DNA of 64,000 nucleotides from Anniella stebbinsi (Eukaryota; Chordata; Lepidosauria; Squamata; Anniellidae): NCBI GenBank assembly GCA_029215795.1, contig JARDYH010000002.1, positions 9,293,001 through 9,357,000 on the forward strand, read 5' to 3'. This document shows positions 44,443 to 55,640 of this stretch, one piece after another; positions within the stretch are counted from its first letter, which is position 1, and the number at the start of each line of letters is the position of its first letter. The translations under genes were made by a program, and so were the position numbers. The notes beneath the pieces are model-generated. The model ran no database searches. It worked only from the letters and a program-made list of their open reading frames with translations, and had not been told where the DNA came from.

Positions 44443-44985
44443 TTCTCCACTGCTAGCCTCACTATTTCTCTCCCTTCCCTTTCCCTATCCTTCTTCTTTC
44501 TCTCCCTTCTTAGCCTCGCTATTTCTCTCCCTCAACTTCTTTACTTTGCTGTTTCTCTTCCTTCCTAGCCTCTAGTCTTGCCCTTTCTCTCCCCACGACC
44601 TCCTTTGCCTTCATTTTTTCTCACATGCTCACCAAACAGCTGAACAGCGCACCGGATTGGGAACAGGGAGGTGCACCTAGCACCCTAATGTTTTTGAAAT
44701 TTCATTAAAGTTTTTTTTAAGGGGCAGGGAGTGAAGACCATTGGAGGTGCCCACAAATGCCATGGCCCACATGGGTGCTGCATTGTGGACCACTGGTTTA
44801 GAGAGTAGGGGAAGGGAAGCCACCAGGTTTGAGGGTTCTCTGGACAAGGTGCATTTGGGGGGGGACCCTCTCTATTCCAGCCCTGCTTCCTTGTTGTGCA
44901 TGTGGTTGCACATTCAGCATGAGCGAATAAGGGGCCCTGTATGTATGCTGTTCTTTCATGTGAGCATGGACCCTGATTAGCCATG
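44439..44985. other. Pyrimidine-rich then unassigned DNA
   Basis: 44439-44600 is T/C-rich with 'tagcctc' recurring every 55-65 bp, a weak tandem pattern. No gene. Confidence 0.35.
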
Positions 44986-45197
44986 GGCCAAACCTACACC
45001 AAGCAGGATATAGTGATATGAAATTGGTATAGAAAAGGCAGGAGTCACACCAAGCAGGATATAGTGGCACATGGTATGTGTCAATGGGCCCCAACAGTGG
45101 TCAGTGCACTTCAATACCGCTATAAAGCAGTAGTGTGGCTCCTGCCGTTCATATACCACTTTCATACTGCTATATCCTGCTTGGTGTAGATCTGGCC
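44986..45197. mobile_element. Harbinger-like MITE, family H2, with matching flanks
   Basis: The ends GGCCAAACCTACACCAAGC and TGTAGATCTGGCC are inverted, flanked by 'atg' on both sides. This is the best evidence for a 3-bp target duplication in this family. Confidence 0.8.
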
Positions 45198-45565
45198 ATG
45201 GTGGTTCCCAAGTGAGCCATGCTTTACCTGTATACAGCTAAATGCACCGAGTGAGCCTTTCTCACAGCTTCGGCAATACGGAAGGGACGTAGCCCATGAG
45301 CACATTCCAACTATCTCCCCACATGTTCATCGAATATGTGAGGGGGTTCAGTTGCACATGCTAAGGGCTTCCTTTCCAGCAGTGTGCCCCAATAAGAACA
45401 AAGAGATAGTGCCTTCCTTGGGAGGAGTCCTGTAACTGCTAGGGCTGTGTTGTGCCTGTCCATTGGATGGGGTATTTGTGTTTCTGATTAAATCAAAAGC
45501 CCGTTCGTGTGAAGAGGAGCAAGTGTAAAGGGGAAGACATATTTTTAGTATAGTGGACTTCCAAA
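45198..45565. other. Unassigned DNA
   Basis: No gene or repeat recognised. Confidence 0.3.
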
Positions 45566-46134
45566 TTGTGTGAGGTATTGGTTCCCTTCTATTTGGCACT
45601 GCTTAGGCATCATCTTGAGTATTGCTTCCAGTTCTGGGTACCACACTTCAAGAAGGATGCAGACAAGCTGGAGGGGGTTCAGAGGAGGGCAACGAGGACG
45701 ATCAGGGGTCTGGAAACAAAGCCCTATAAGGAGAGACTGAAAGAACTGGGCATGTTTAGCCTGGAGAAGAGAAGACTGAGGGGAGACATGATAGCACCCT
45801 TCAAATACTTGACAGGTTGTCACACAGAGGAGGGCCAGGATCTCTTCTCGATCACCCCAGAGTGCAGGACGTGGAATAAGGGGCTCAAGTTACAGGACGC
45901 CAGATTCTGGCTGGACATCAGAAAAAAAATGTCCTGGCTTTTAGAGCAGCATGACAATGGAAACAATGAGGACTAGGGAGGTCGTGGGTTCTCCCACACT
46001 AGAGGCCTTCAAGAGGCAGCAGCTGGACAGCCATCTGTCAGGGATGCTTTAAGATGGATTCCTGCATTGAGCAGGGGGTTGGACTCGATGGCCGTAGAGG
46101 CCCCTTCCACCTCTACTATTCCATGATTCTATGA
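45566..46134 (+). mobile_element. CR1 LINE, C-terminal reverse transcriptase and 3' UTR
   Basis: The frame 45566-45976 encodes [40 protein letters not shown] and ECRTWNKGLKLQDARFWLDI. These are consecutive C-terminal motifs of CR1 ORF2. It is the only clear CR1 copy in plus orientation and has the longest open CR1 frame here. It ends in 'ttccatgattctatgac', the CR1 3' terminus. 5'-truncated, so inactive. Confidence 0.93.
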
Positions 46135-46795
46135 CACACATTTGCTGTATTCTGAGGCCCTTATTTTCAGGACTGTGAATGTGTGTTCAAACCACTTCCG
46201 CCACACTTTGAAAGGTTTGTTGATCATGGCGAGGAATGTCACGAGCACCCAGATTGGGGCTTGAGTTTGGTGGGTTTCCACCAGCTTGCCCACCCCACCG
46301 CAGACTAGAGTCTGTGAACCCTTGTACCTGCCAACTTGGTGTGCACCAAGTCGGATAAGCATGGCAGTCCTGCTGTTTCACTGGACCACCATTTTGCACA
46401 GAATGGTAGCTCTGCGTTTTCCCGGAAATCGCCATTTTGCATAAACGGCGGCCGTAAAGGGGTCCATTTATGCAAAATTAAACCATTTGAGTTCTCCCAT
46501 CCCTAAGAAAAGGATCTTGTAAAGAATTCCCTCCATGTGAGTACGCGGTTTTCCCTCCTTTGCCACCTTGCTTGGTTTTCCTGTAGGTCAAGGAGGAAGT
46601 GACGCATGGAAATGCCACTGCCTGTCTTTCCTTTGCTAGCCTACTGAGTTTCTGTCGTGGCCATGGTGGAAGGGACTTCACTTCCTGCCTGGCCACTATG
46701 GAAGCCTGGTGAGCTGGCTAAGGAGGGGCAGAGTTTCCTGCTTCCTGTCTGCCATGGAAACACATCTGACTCACAAAAGAGAAGCTGAGGACTAT
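46135..46795. other. Unassigned DNA
   Basis: A small inverted repeat, 'gcataaacgg' and 'ccatttatgc', lies at 46439-46475 around 'cggccgtaaaggggt'. A related phrase is near 15560. No gene. Confidence 0.35.
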
Positions 46796-47029
46796 GGCCA
46801 GATCTACACCAAGCGAGATATAGCACTATGAAAATGTTATGAAAGCGGTATATAAAAGGCAGGAGCCACGCCAAGCAGGATATAGCGGTATATGGCATGT
46901 GTCAATGGGCCCCAACAGTTGTCAGATCACTTCAATACAGCTATAAAGCAGTAGCGTGGCTCCTGCCTTTTATATACCACATTCATACCACTTTCATAGC
47001 GGGATATCCTGCTTGGTGTAGATTGGGCC
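46796..47029. mobile_element. Harbinger-like MITE, family H2
   Basis: The ends are GGCCAGATCTACACCAAGC and GCTTGGTGTAGATTGGGCC. Both arms hold 'tataaaaggcaggagcca' or its complement. The flanks 'tat' and 'cat' differ by one base. Confidence 0.78.
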
Positions 47030-47139
47030 CATGTTTCTCGTTTGCCAACCTGTTGCGCTTCTAGCCTGCATCTTATTTTTTTTTTTATTCATCGTCTTGT
47101 GAGTAAAAAACAAGTGAGTAAAAACATTTTTAGGCATTT

Positions 47140-47345
47140 ATATTTGTTTATTTAAAACACTTCTTTGCCGCCTTTCAGGGCAGAAGCCCTCCCAAGGCGG
47201 CTTACAACCATACATAAAACAGTATAAACATTAAAAGCAATAATAGCACAGATAGTAAAATATCAGTTAAAAATGATAAAAACTGCCATTAAAAAACTAC
47301 CACTGAAACCAACAAAACAGTGCCAGCAAAACAGTGTTCATTTAT
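47140..47345 (-). mobile_element. L2-type LINE 3' tail
   Basis: 'tatttgtttatttaaaacac' is followed by 'cagggcagaagccctcccaa' and A-rich DNA. This is the reverse complement of the 3' end of the copy at 29.5 kb, which has 'gggcctctgccctgagaggt'. Confidence 0.75.
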
Positions 47346-47763
47346 AAGAACTTGGCTGGCATGGCCTGTTCAGCTTTTTATTGGCTGTCGCTCTCGTATG
47401 TTTTACAGCAACCTGACAGAATTGAGGCTTTTCATGGTATGAAGAGGAAAAAAAGTGGCGGGGAGAGCTTCATTGTTTGAATTCCTGCGGTGTGTCAGGG
47501 TCAAATTTGATGTGAATGCCGGCACCTGTGTCTGCCCCGTTCATTTTTAAAGCAGGGGAGTGTGTGTTATTTTTTGACATCAAAATGGATTTCTGTCCCC
47601 TGCCTCACTGTGTTTTGTGGCCTCGGGGACTTTCCACCCAGCCCCGTTCATTTCTGAGATCTGAACAAGGTTGGGGGGATGGAGGAAAGAATTCTGGACT
47701 GTAAGGATGTAGTAGGAAAGATTTAGTTCCTCTCTCCCTCTCTCACACACACACACACACACT
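47346..47763. other. Unassigned DNA with a (CA)n run
   Basis: CA units occupy 47743-47761 next to the H1 MITE. Nothing else recognised. Confidence 0.35.
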
Positions 47764-48194
47764 GGCCATGTCTACACTAGCAATTTTCCCCAGGATTGTC
47801 CCTGTGTGTCTAAATAACACACAGGGAATCCTGGGGGCAACCGAGGACGACCCCGGGAAAACTCCGGGACGTGAGACGGGCACAGAGCCATGCGGGGTGG
47901 CTCCATGCCCATGGGGTTTGGGGGGAGGAAGCAATTCTGCCATCCCCAGGATGGCGGGGTACGGGTGCACGTGGGGGGGGGGGGCGTTCCCTACCTTTTC
48001 CGCTGCGCACCGCTGCTCTCTGTAGCTTTAAATAACAAACAAACACAAAATGGCGCCCGTGATGGGCATGACATCCCTGTTTGCTGCTGGGATATGGTGC
48101 TTCCTGTTTAGAAGGTGGGGGATGATCCCAGAAGCAAGTAAGTCCGAGATCGCCCCCACACCCTCCCTTTACACCCTTAGGTGTAGAAAGGGCC
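47764..48194. mobile_element. Harbinger-like MITE, family H1
   Basis: The left end is GGCCATGTCTACAC and the right end 'aggtgtagaaagggcc'. The interior shares 'ccatccccaggatggc' and 'gtgtctaaataacacacagg' (variant of the 'gtgcatcatgtggacgcac' core) with the family. No clear duplication. Confidence 0.68.
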
Positions 48195-49061
48195 CTTTCA
48201 AAATCAGGCGTTCACCCCCTGCTTTGTACATGAATGGAGCAAACGCATGATGGAACAAAATGGCCGCCACCGTGAAGCCTACATTGGCCTTCAGAAAAGC
48301 AGGACTAGTTTAAAAAATTGGCAGTTTGCTCGAGCTAGGTTCAAATAATTCTCTGTTGTGGATTCATTGGAAAATCATGAACAAGCCACTGTCTTTCTGC
48401 CACTGTTTTCATCTGTATAATGGGACTATTGATGACCTGTTTTAAGAAGATGAAAAAGGCAAAAATTCTAAAAAAATAAAAATAAAACCCCTCCATTTCC
48501 CTTCCCTGGTGTGCCTAGTATCTTAGATTATAAACCTGCCTGAGAGAAGGACCTGTTTATTTATTCATCCATTTTTTTGGTTTGTGTACAGTGCTTAGTT
48601 ACTGTAGGCACGTTAGGAATAATGAATCATAACAATATGACCGCGTTTGGAAGTGCGGTGAAAATAAACAGCAATCATGCAAGGCATTTCAGGTCACCGA
48701 GGTTTGGGAGAAAGGGGTTCCTGCAACATTTCAGGAAGGGCTGTGATTTTGTAAGAGTAAACTTTAGTAGTGGGTATAAGAGTCACTTTCCTAGGATCTT
48801 CTTTCTTTTCAAATCAGAAGTGCCAGTTTCCGTCTGTCATGACAAAGGTTGCCAGGTTGCGACCCAGAGATACATGTTGAAGCGTTAAAACTACTGGTTA
48901 AGCAGTGCATTTTGTAGGGGCTGGAATGGATGGGGAAACATCTCCTGATTAATAGGCACAAATCTCTGTGTCACAACATAGCAACCCTGCTCATGGCTGC
49001 AAACGTAGGTTGGAAGGTGTGAGAATTACCGGATGTCAGAAACTCCAGTTGGGCTCAACAG
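48195..49061. other. Unassigned DNA
   Basis: A 103-codon open frame (48577-48888, plus) shows no recognisable domain and no convincing splice sites. No gene supported. Confidence 0.3.
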
Positions 49062-49284
49062 GGCCAGCTCTACACCAAGCAGGAAGTTGTGGTACGAAAG
49101 CAGTATATAAAAGGCAGGAGCCACACCAAGTAGGATATAGCAATATATGGCATGTGTCAATGGGCCCCAACAGTTGTCAGTGCACTTCAGTACCGCTATA
49201 AAGCAGTAGTGTGGCTCCTGCCTTTTATATACTGCTTTCGTACCGCTTTCATACCGCTATATTCTGCGTGGTGTAGATCTGGCC
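49062..49284. mobile_element. Harbinger-like MITE, family H2
   Basis: The ends are GGCCAGCTCTACACCAAGC and GCGTGGTGTAGATCTGGCC. Central phrase 'gtcaatgggccccaacag'. No clear target duplication. Confidence 0.78.
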
Positions 49285-51069
49285 AGGGTCTCCAGTGATC
49301 AGGAGGAGCAGCTGCTAATCTCTTTATAAAGTCTTTGTCCCTCTCCATGTCTAACAGAAGCAGAATAAATGATACAAAATAGACATATGCAAGCCAGCTT
49401 AATTGTTATGATTTATACAAATGCTAGAACTCAGGTGATCTTGGTGCTGAAAATTCAATGTAATGTTGTGTTGAGTTGCTAGGCCCAAAACCATGATTTC
49501 AGCTTATGGGCGTGGTTGGAAAAGTCGCGATAAATGAGAATCAGTGCAATTGAATGCAGAAACTTGGCAAGATTTGTGAGTGGTGGCTTTCACATCTCAG
49601 GCCCTACATAAACACTGTGTGCTGTCCCATTTTCATTTTTGGAACTAGCAGCTGGCTATTTAGCTATGGAAAGGAGTACATACTCATTCAGGCAATATTA
49701 TTCCTTCAGTTGGGCTTTAATCTCTGGATTTAAGAGAAGGTGTCAACCCATCCAAACCTCTGTGTGTTTCCACCCAGCCCCCAAAGATGGGAGATATTTA
49801 GATCTAGTTGTTCAATCATGTGGGTGGACATGGCTGCTTCCCATGGCGTTGTCCATAGGTTCACATTGTGGGAAGCAACACATTGTTGGCCCCTCTCACA
49901 TGATCTTGACGTTGTAAAGTTACTGGAGTAGGTGAAGGGTGGACTGAGAAGCTGTTCCGTGGTCGCTCTCCCATGGAAGAATGGTCTTGAATCTACATAC
50001 CCTCCTGAAATATATATATATATATATATATATAACTTACAATATTTATATCCTGCTTCCTAATCACATAGACTCCCAAGGTGGATTGCAGATATGAAAA
50101 TCATTACTATAAAAGATATCAAGAGTTAAAACATGGCTTTTTATCAAAGCCTTTGAGGGCTAAATTCTCCACGGTTATACATAGTTTTAATTGCTTTTTA
50201 TCGCTTTTTCTTTATTTTTTAAAAATCTATTGGTTTAAATTCGTGAACGATTTAATACGTTTTTAGCTGTGTAAATTATTTCTGTTGACATTGTTCTGAT
50301 TTTCATCTGCACGCCACCCTGAGATCCCAGTGAGTAAATAAATAAGTAAATAAATAAAGTAGTTATAGGTTGGAAAGAGCTTTGTTCAAAGCTTAAAAGA
50401 AAAAGAAGCAAAATCTTCAGTCTCTTTTTGGAAATCAGTAAACAAAGGGAGCAAGTAAATGGATGGAGGAAGTGTTCCATTGGCAAGGCAATATGACCAA
50501 GAAGTGAACCTCCTATTTCTCATTGCCACGCATGTCCTGTGAGGGAACTCCAAGCAAAGCAGGCACATGGGAGAACATTTAGCACGTTGTGTTACATTGT
50601 GAGGCTCATAACTTATGTACTGCACCCTGCAGCATATAGTATGTACACTTCTTATCAGAGAGGTTTGCTTAAGTTACAAAACGTTTGGCTAATCCTGTAG
50701 GCAGTGACTTTCCTGCCCTCTCAGTAGAATTCACTTGCTCGTATGTAATCTTCTCTGCTTTATCTTTCTCCTTTGCCGCCCCCCCCCCCCTCCACTTTCC
50801 AGGCCGGCTAAACCTTGGCCTTGGGCTCAGGGGATGTGTATTTGCTCTTTGATTTCGACTCTTAGCTCAATCACTTGTAAGAGCTGTCATTGCTTGCCCC
50901 TCCTCTGGAGGTGTGAACAGCCATTGTGGTTGGAAAAATAGTCCTCGTGATGAGATGAGCCCTGATTAATATCGGTGTGCCTTAACGCCTTAATTGTTCT
51001 CTAATCTTTCTGTTGATAGCAGACTGGCCTTGGGAATTCGGTTAACCTAGGTATAGTAAGAGGAGTTTT
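49285..51069. other. Mostly unassigned DNA
   Basis: It contains a TA microsatellite (50010-50034) and L2-like tails at about 50035-50120 and 50280-50365 ('cgccaccctgagatccca' then 'gagtaaataaataag'). No gene recognised. Confidence 0.35.
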
Positions 51070-51127
51070 GAGAGGCTTGCCTTGGAAAGCCATGGCTATC
51101 TTGGCTGGGAATTATGGGAGTTGCGGC

Positions 51128-51628
51128 TAGGGATGTATAGATTTTGTTAAATCTTTCTTGTTTCTGTTTCATGGATTGACAGCCACTATTTATTCCGTTG
51201 TCCTCTCATTGACGGAATCGGACTTTTTAAACCAGAATGTTGTTCTACTTGTGCTAATTTGCATCAGTTATTAACCCTGTTCAGACAACACACTAAGCCA
51301 TGGAGGTCAAGCATTTTGAGCTCAACATTATGGCTTAGCATGTCGTGCGAGCCATTCCTAACCATGGTGGCTACATAACAGCAGTTTAAACACGCTCACT
51401 AACCATTTGCTGCAAAAGGGTTTGTGGCCTAACCATGGCTTAGCGTGTTGTCTGAACAGGCCCAATAGCCCAATAGATTAGTGCAAATCCCACTCCAGTG
51501 AAAAAATGGTCTCCAGTCCACGGAATCTGCATGCCAAGGAGAAAGCCAGTCAGCTGCAGAATCCATCGATCACATTCATAGAAATCCGAACTGATTTGAA
51601 TCTGTTGTGGATTTCTCCAGCATCCCTA
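51128..51628. mobile_element. hAT-like element, middle layer of the nest
   Basis: The ends are TAGGGATGTATA and AGCATCCCTA. The 8-bp flanks 'gttgcggc' and 'gcttcagt' are both explained as decayed copies of GTTGTAGT, the word expected at this place in the surrounding MITE family. It contains the H3 MITE. No transposase visible. Confidence 0.6.
51273..51463. mobile_element. MITE, family H3, inner layer of the nest
   Basis: The ends are CCTGTTCAGACAACACACTAA and 'agcgtgttgtctgaacaggc'. It is highly similar to the copy at 31.6 kb over its whole length ('ggtggctacata', 'ctcactaaccatttgctg'). Confidence 0.8.
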
Positions 51629-51952
51629 GCTTCAGTCGAATATATCTGGAAAGTTCTTGATTGGAGAGGGCTGCCTTAGACCTTAATACACTATGCATTT
51701 CTCACACTTTCCTTTTTGTGGAAGGGGAGTCTGTATTAGAGAGGAACCCGTTAAATGCAATCATTGGATACAAATGAAGATTTCTGATATGGAAAGCTGA
51801 CAGTGGAACACGTAAAGTGAGTTCAAAGGAAGTCACTAAGAGAGGAAGCTAAATTTCCAGTCCAGGCTACCTGAAACCTATGGCTTTGTTGCATCATGAG
51901 GACTGGGAAAAATAACTTGCACATTTTCATGACTGAACTGAAACTGGACAGA

Positions 51953-52133
51953 GTGGAGGTTAGCAGCTGTGAATCTGCTCCGGGTTTTAGTCAGAACTCT
52001 AAAGGAGCTATCCAAGGTGCTGAACCCTATCCCCAAAATGGGTTCAGCACCTGACGTAGCTCCTTTAGAGTTCTGACTGGTTCTGACTGAAACAGATTCA
52101 AAGCCCCATTGACATCGGAGCTACCGACCTCCA
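51953..52133. repeat. Long-stem hairpin, probable MITE
   Basis: The central stem pairs 51992-52009 (cagaactctaaaggagct) with 52058-52075. A second stem pairs 'ggtgctgaaccc' with 'gggttcagcacc' around 52030. Outer arms 'gtggaggt' and 'acctccac' lie near the limits. It appears single-copy in this window. Confidence 0.7.
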
Positions 52134-52706
52134 CCGTATAAAACATATTGCAGAACGTTATATACAATGTGAATATGTAAACATATCTCACTTAACATTA
52201 TATTATGTAAAGCAGCCACCTGAAGTCTCTGAATGTGGCCCAGAATGTTGGGCTGAGATCTGGATAACCCAAGCTCCAGTTCCTCCCAACTTGTGGATTC
52301 ATGGTTGCTTTTGTTTTCACTGATTAATCCATTGGCTTCCTGAGTTTTGTGCGCTTCTCATTTGGGGCAGCTAGAAGGAAAAGTCTGGAAATATCCTTTT
52401 CCGTTTTAGACTAACTGAAGCTTGTTCTGAGGTGGAAACCTGGACACCCTGTGTGTAGTCTTGAACAAGCCAACTTGATACACCCAAACAAGCCCACTTC
52501 AGATCCCAGTCAAGAATTTGTATGTTTTAGTAATCCATAACTAAAATTAACCACAGTTTAGGGTTCAGACATAATGCTACAACTAAAGTGGAAGCTTCCA
52601 ATCTCGTCCTTACAACCATGCCAAAGGAGGAGAGCAGAGGAGAGAGCATGTGAGACTAAGGTTTAGCATTACATGCTAAGTGGCCCAATGTACGGTTTGG
52701 TGCAAG
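52134..52706. other. Unassigned DNA
   Basis: No gene or repeat recognised. Confidence 0.3.
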
Positions 52707-53840
52707 TCACAGAATGGTAGAGTTGGAAGGGGCCTATCAGGCCATTGAGCTCAATGCAGGAATCCACCTTAAAGCATCCCTGAAAGATGGCTGCCCAGCT
52801 GCCTCTTGAATGCCTCTAGTGTGGGAGAGCCCATGACCTCACTAGGTCATTGGTTCCATTGTCGTACTGCTCTAACAGTCAGAAGGTTTTTCCTGATATC
52901 CAGCCAGAATCTGGCTTCCTGTGACTTGAGCCCATTAATCCAAGTCCTGCATTCTGGGTTGATCGAGAAGAGATCCTGGCCCTCCTCTGTGTGACAAACT
53001 TTCAAGTATTTGAAGAGTGCTATCCCTCAATCTTCTCTTCTCTTCTCCAGGCCAAACATGCCCAGTTCTTTCAATCTCTCCACATAGGGCTTTGTTTCCA
53101 GACCCCTGATCATCCCTGTTGCCTTCCTCTGAACCTCCTCCAGGTTGTCTGCATCTTTCTTGAAGTGTGGTGCCCAGAACTGGAAGCAATACTCAAGATG
53201 AGGCCTAACCAATGCTGAATAGAGGGGAACCAGTGCTTTGCGCGATTTGGAAGCTATACTTTAATTAATGCAGTCCAAAATAGCAGCCTACATCACACTG
53301 TTGGCTTATATTCAGCTTGTGATCTACAACAATTCCAAGATCCTTATTGCTTGGAGTATTGCTGAGCCAAGTATCCCCCATCTTGTAACTGTGCATTTGG
53401 TTTCTTTTTCCTAGGTGTAGAACTTGCCATTTATCCCTATTAAATTTCATTCTGTTGTTTTCAGCCCAGCACTCCAGCCTGTCAAGATCACTTTGAAGTT
53501 TCTTTCTTTCTTCCAGGGTATTAGCTATTCCACCCAATTTTGTGTCATAAGCATTCCCTGCACTGCCTCATCCAAGTCATTAATAAAAACATTGAAGAGC
53601 ACTAGGCCCTGGACTGAGCCCTGCAGTACCCCACTCATTACGTCTGCCCAGTTTGGGAAAGTCCCATTGAGTCTGATTCTGTAGCCAGCTGTGGATCTGC
53701 GTGATAGTTTACCCATCTAGCCCACTTTTAGCTAGCTTGCTGATCACAATGCCATGTGGTACTTTGCCAAAGGGTTTGCTGAAGTCAAGATATATTATGT
53801 CCACTGCATTCCCACAGTCCACAAGAGAGGCCACAGTTCA
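52707..53840 (-). mobile_element. CR1 LINE, about 1.1 kb, with reverse-transcriptase core remnants
   Basis: Longest CR1 copy here. Reading the minus strand from 53716 down, it encodes MSGVLQGSVQGLVLFNVFIN, the conserved reverse-transcriptase region preceding the catalytic motif. Then come LQSDLDRLECWAENNRMKFN (53265-53537), [20 protein letters not shown] (53027-53212) and the 3' UTR ending at 'cacagaatggtagagttgg'. The segments lie in different frames, so several frameshifts and stops are present. The typical [FY]xDD box was not seen intact. Inactive. Confidence 0.92.
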
Positions 53841-54516
53841 AAAGGGAGTCACTCACTTTCATTTTCATTTCCTTATTTGTAAAAAGAAAACAGTTAGTGG
53901 TTTATCTCTCTGGATTGCTGGGGGGATGGAGAACCCTGGGCCAGTTGCTACTGTAGATGGCATGGTGTTCTGTGCAATCAAATTGTATTTTTGGTTGGGT
54001 CTGCCCATGGCCATGCTGTACCTTCATGGGCAAATTCATGTGCATTCATACACTCATGTCTCCTTCATGATCTAGTTCACACACCCACTAGGCCAGTGGT
54101 TCTCTCCACATGGGGTCGGAAGAGTCCCACGCACTTTCCTCTCCTCCACCATACACTTTATGCAAAGTATGGAGCTACAGTTAGCTGGGCCTGTGACCGG
54201 GCATCCGAGCCGATACTTCCAAAATGTGTTACTTTCTTGTTCAACACTGATATGCTCCCACCTTTTCATGTGCCCTGTGGTGATCTGAACCCGTTAGATA
54301 TCTGGTATGGGATGGGACTCAAACGAAATGGTGAACAAAACGATCTCCTGTAGTGGCCCTTTGCAGTGGCTCTTGTCGATCTGAACTTACACTTGAACAT
54401 CAGCTTATCCAGTCTCAGTATAGGGCTCTGTGTCTTGCTGGCTCACTGGGACCTCAGACTGTGTTTCTTTTATGGGCCTTGTGATTTATGGCAATGTCAG
54501 TTGTTTAATCACACAT
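53841..54516. other. Unassigned DNA
   Basis: Open frames of 120-124 codons at 53701-54353 begin inside the CR1 remnant and show no domain. No gene supported. Confidence 0.3.
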
Positions 54517-54650
54517 GGGCAGGATTTACACTGCTGCTTTAAAACGGTTTATAACAGTAGTGACGACTGTTGGGGCCCAGGACACACTCCATAGGCACTT
54601 TTAAAACCATTTTCAAAGTGTCATATCCTGCTTGGTGTAGATCAGGCCTT
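54517..54650. mobile_element. Short Harbinger-like MITE, family H2
   Basis: The left end GGGCAGGATTTACAC and the right end 'gcttggtgtagatcaggcc' are both decayed. At 134 bp it is the shortest H2 copy. Centre 'gactgttggggcccaggaca'. Confidence 0.65.
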
Positions 54651-54831
54651 GGCCTTCCTTCCCCTTCTCCCATAACACACTTAGCTACTTACATGGGAAG
54701 GGAACTAACTGATCTAATTCTGGCATCTGGAACCCAATTGCAGAGTCAAATATGATTCTGTAATCTACTGCTTAGCGCCTTGGCATTGGGAAGACAGTGG
54801 CCGCACATGCTCTTCTCCCATGTCTGGAGAT

Positions 54832-55640
54832 GAACATAAGAACATAAGAAAAGCCCTGCTGGATCAGAGTGAAAGGTTATCTCAGTCTTCCCCAACAGAG
54901 TTCCCTCCAGTCTTTCAGATTACAGGTCCAGTAATCCCTGATCATTGGAGAGCACAGTGGTGGGGAAGATTGGTCTACCAGGTGTAGCATTCTGTTCCCA
55001 CGACAACCAACGAGATGCCCCAGGGTTGCTCCCAAGCAGAGGACGATAGCAGCCTCCCATTCATGTTCCCTAGCAACTGGTATTCAGAGGAAAACCGTCT
55101 TCTGATACTGGATGCAATATACATTCACCATGACGAGTAGCCACTGGGCCTGTTCAGACAACACTTCAGGCTCTGTGGTTAGCGAAACTGTGGTTCTCTG
55201 GGGTTAGCACTAACCACAAGCCATGCTGTCACACACAACACTTTAAGCCACGGTTAGAACTGCTAACCCTGCTGCAGACAGTCTGACTGTGGCTAGTGAG
55301 TGAGCAGGGTTTGGCAAAACGCATCGCACACAGCACCTTAAACCCTGCTGCTTAACCAAAAGCCTTAACCAGCAGGGTTTAAGGTGTCTTCTGAACAGGC
55401 CCATTCATAACCTTATCATGTATGAATTTGTCTTAATTCCCCCCGTAAAGGCATCCAAGTCAGCACCATCAGTTCATCTTGTTCCAATGAGTCCCACAGT
55501 TGAACGATGCACTGTGTAAAGTTGTACTTCCTTTGGTCTGTACTACTTAAGAGTTGCCGGAGGAGGGAAACGTATTTTTAACTTCTAAGCCCCGACGTAA
55601 CATTTCCAGGCCTGAGTGATTATCTCAGCTTTTCTTTGGG
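54832..55640 (-). mobile_element. CR1-superfamily LINE 3' fragment, interrupted twice
   Basis: It starts 'gaacataagaacataagaaa' and has the family order ('ttccctagcaactgg', 'cccacagttgaacgatgca', 'cttcctttggtctgta'). A small foreign segment at about 54890-54990 and the H3 MITE at 55146-55402 break it. Decayed. Confidence 0.75.
55146..55402. mobile_element. MITE, family H3, inside a CR1-type LINE
   Basis: The ends GGGCCTGTTCAGACAACAC and 'tcttctgaacaggccc' are inverted, with flanks 'act' and 'att'. The interior carries repeated 'ggttagc'/'gctaacc' words that can pair with each other. Confidence 0.75.

Larger units (their letters stand above)
51070..51655. mobile_element. Half copy of a GGGAAC-type MITE, outer layer of a triple nest
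   Basis: 'gggaattatgggagttgcgg' on the left and 'cgaatatatctggaaagtt' on the right are consecutive parts of the small MITE family, separated by the hAT-like element. Joining them restores the expected order of the family text. Confidence 0.65.

Noticed and set aside
45566..45976. 136-codon frame as a host gene
   Set aside because: Its motifs are the C-terminus of CR1 LINE reverse transcriptase and it ends in a CR1 3' terminus.
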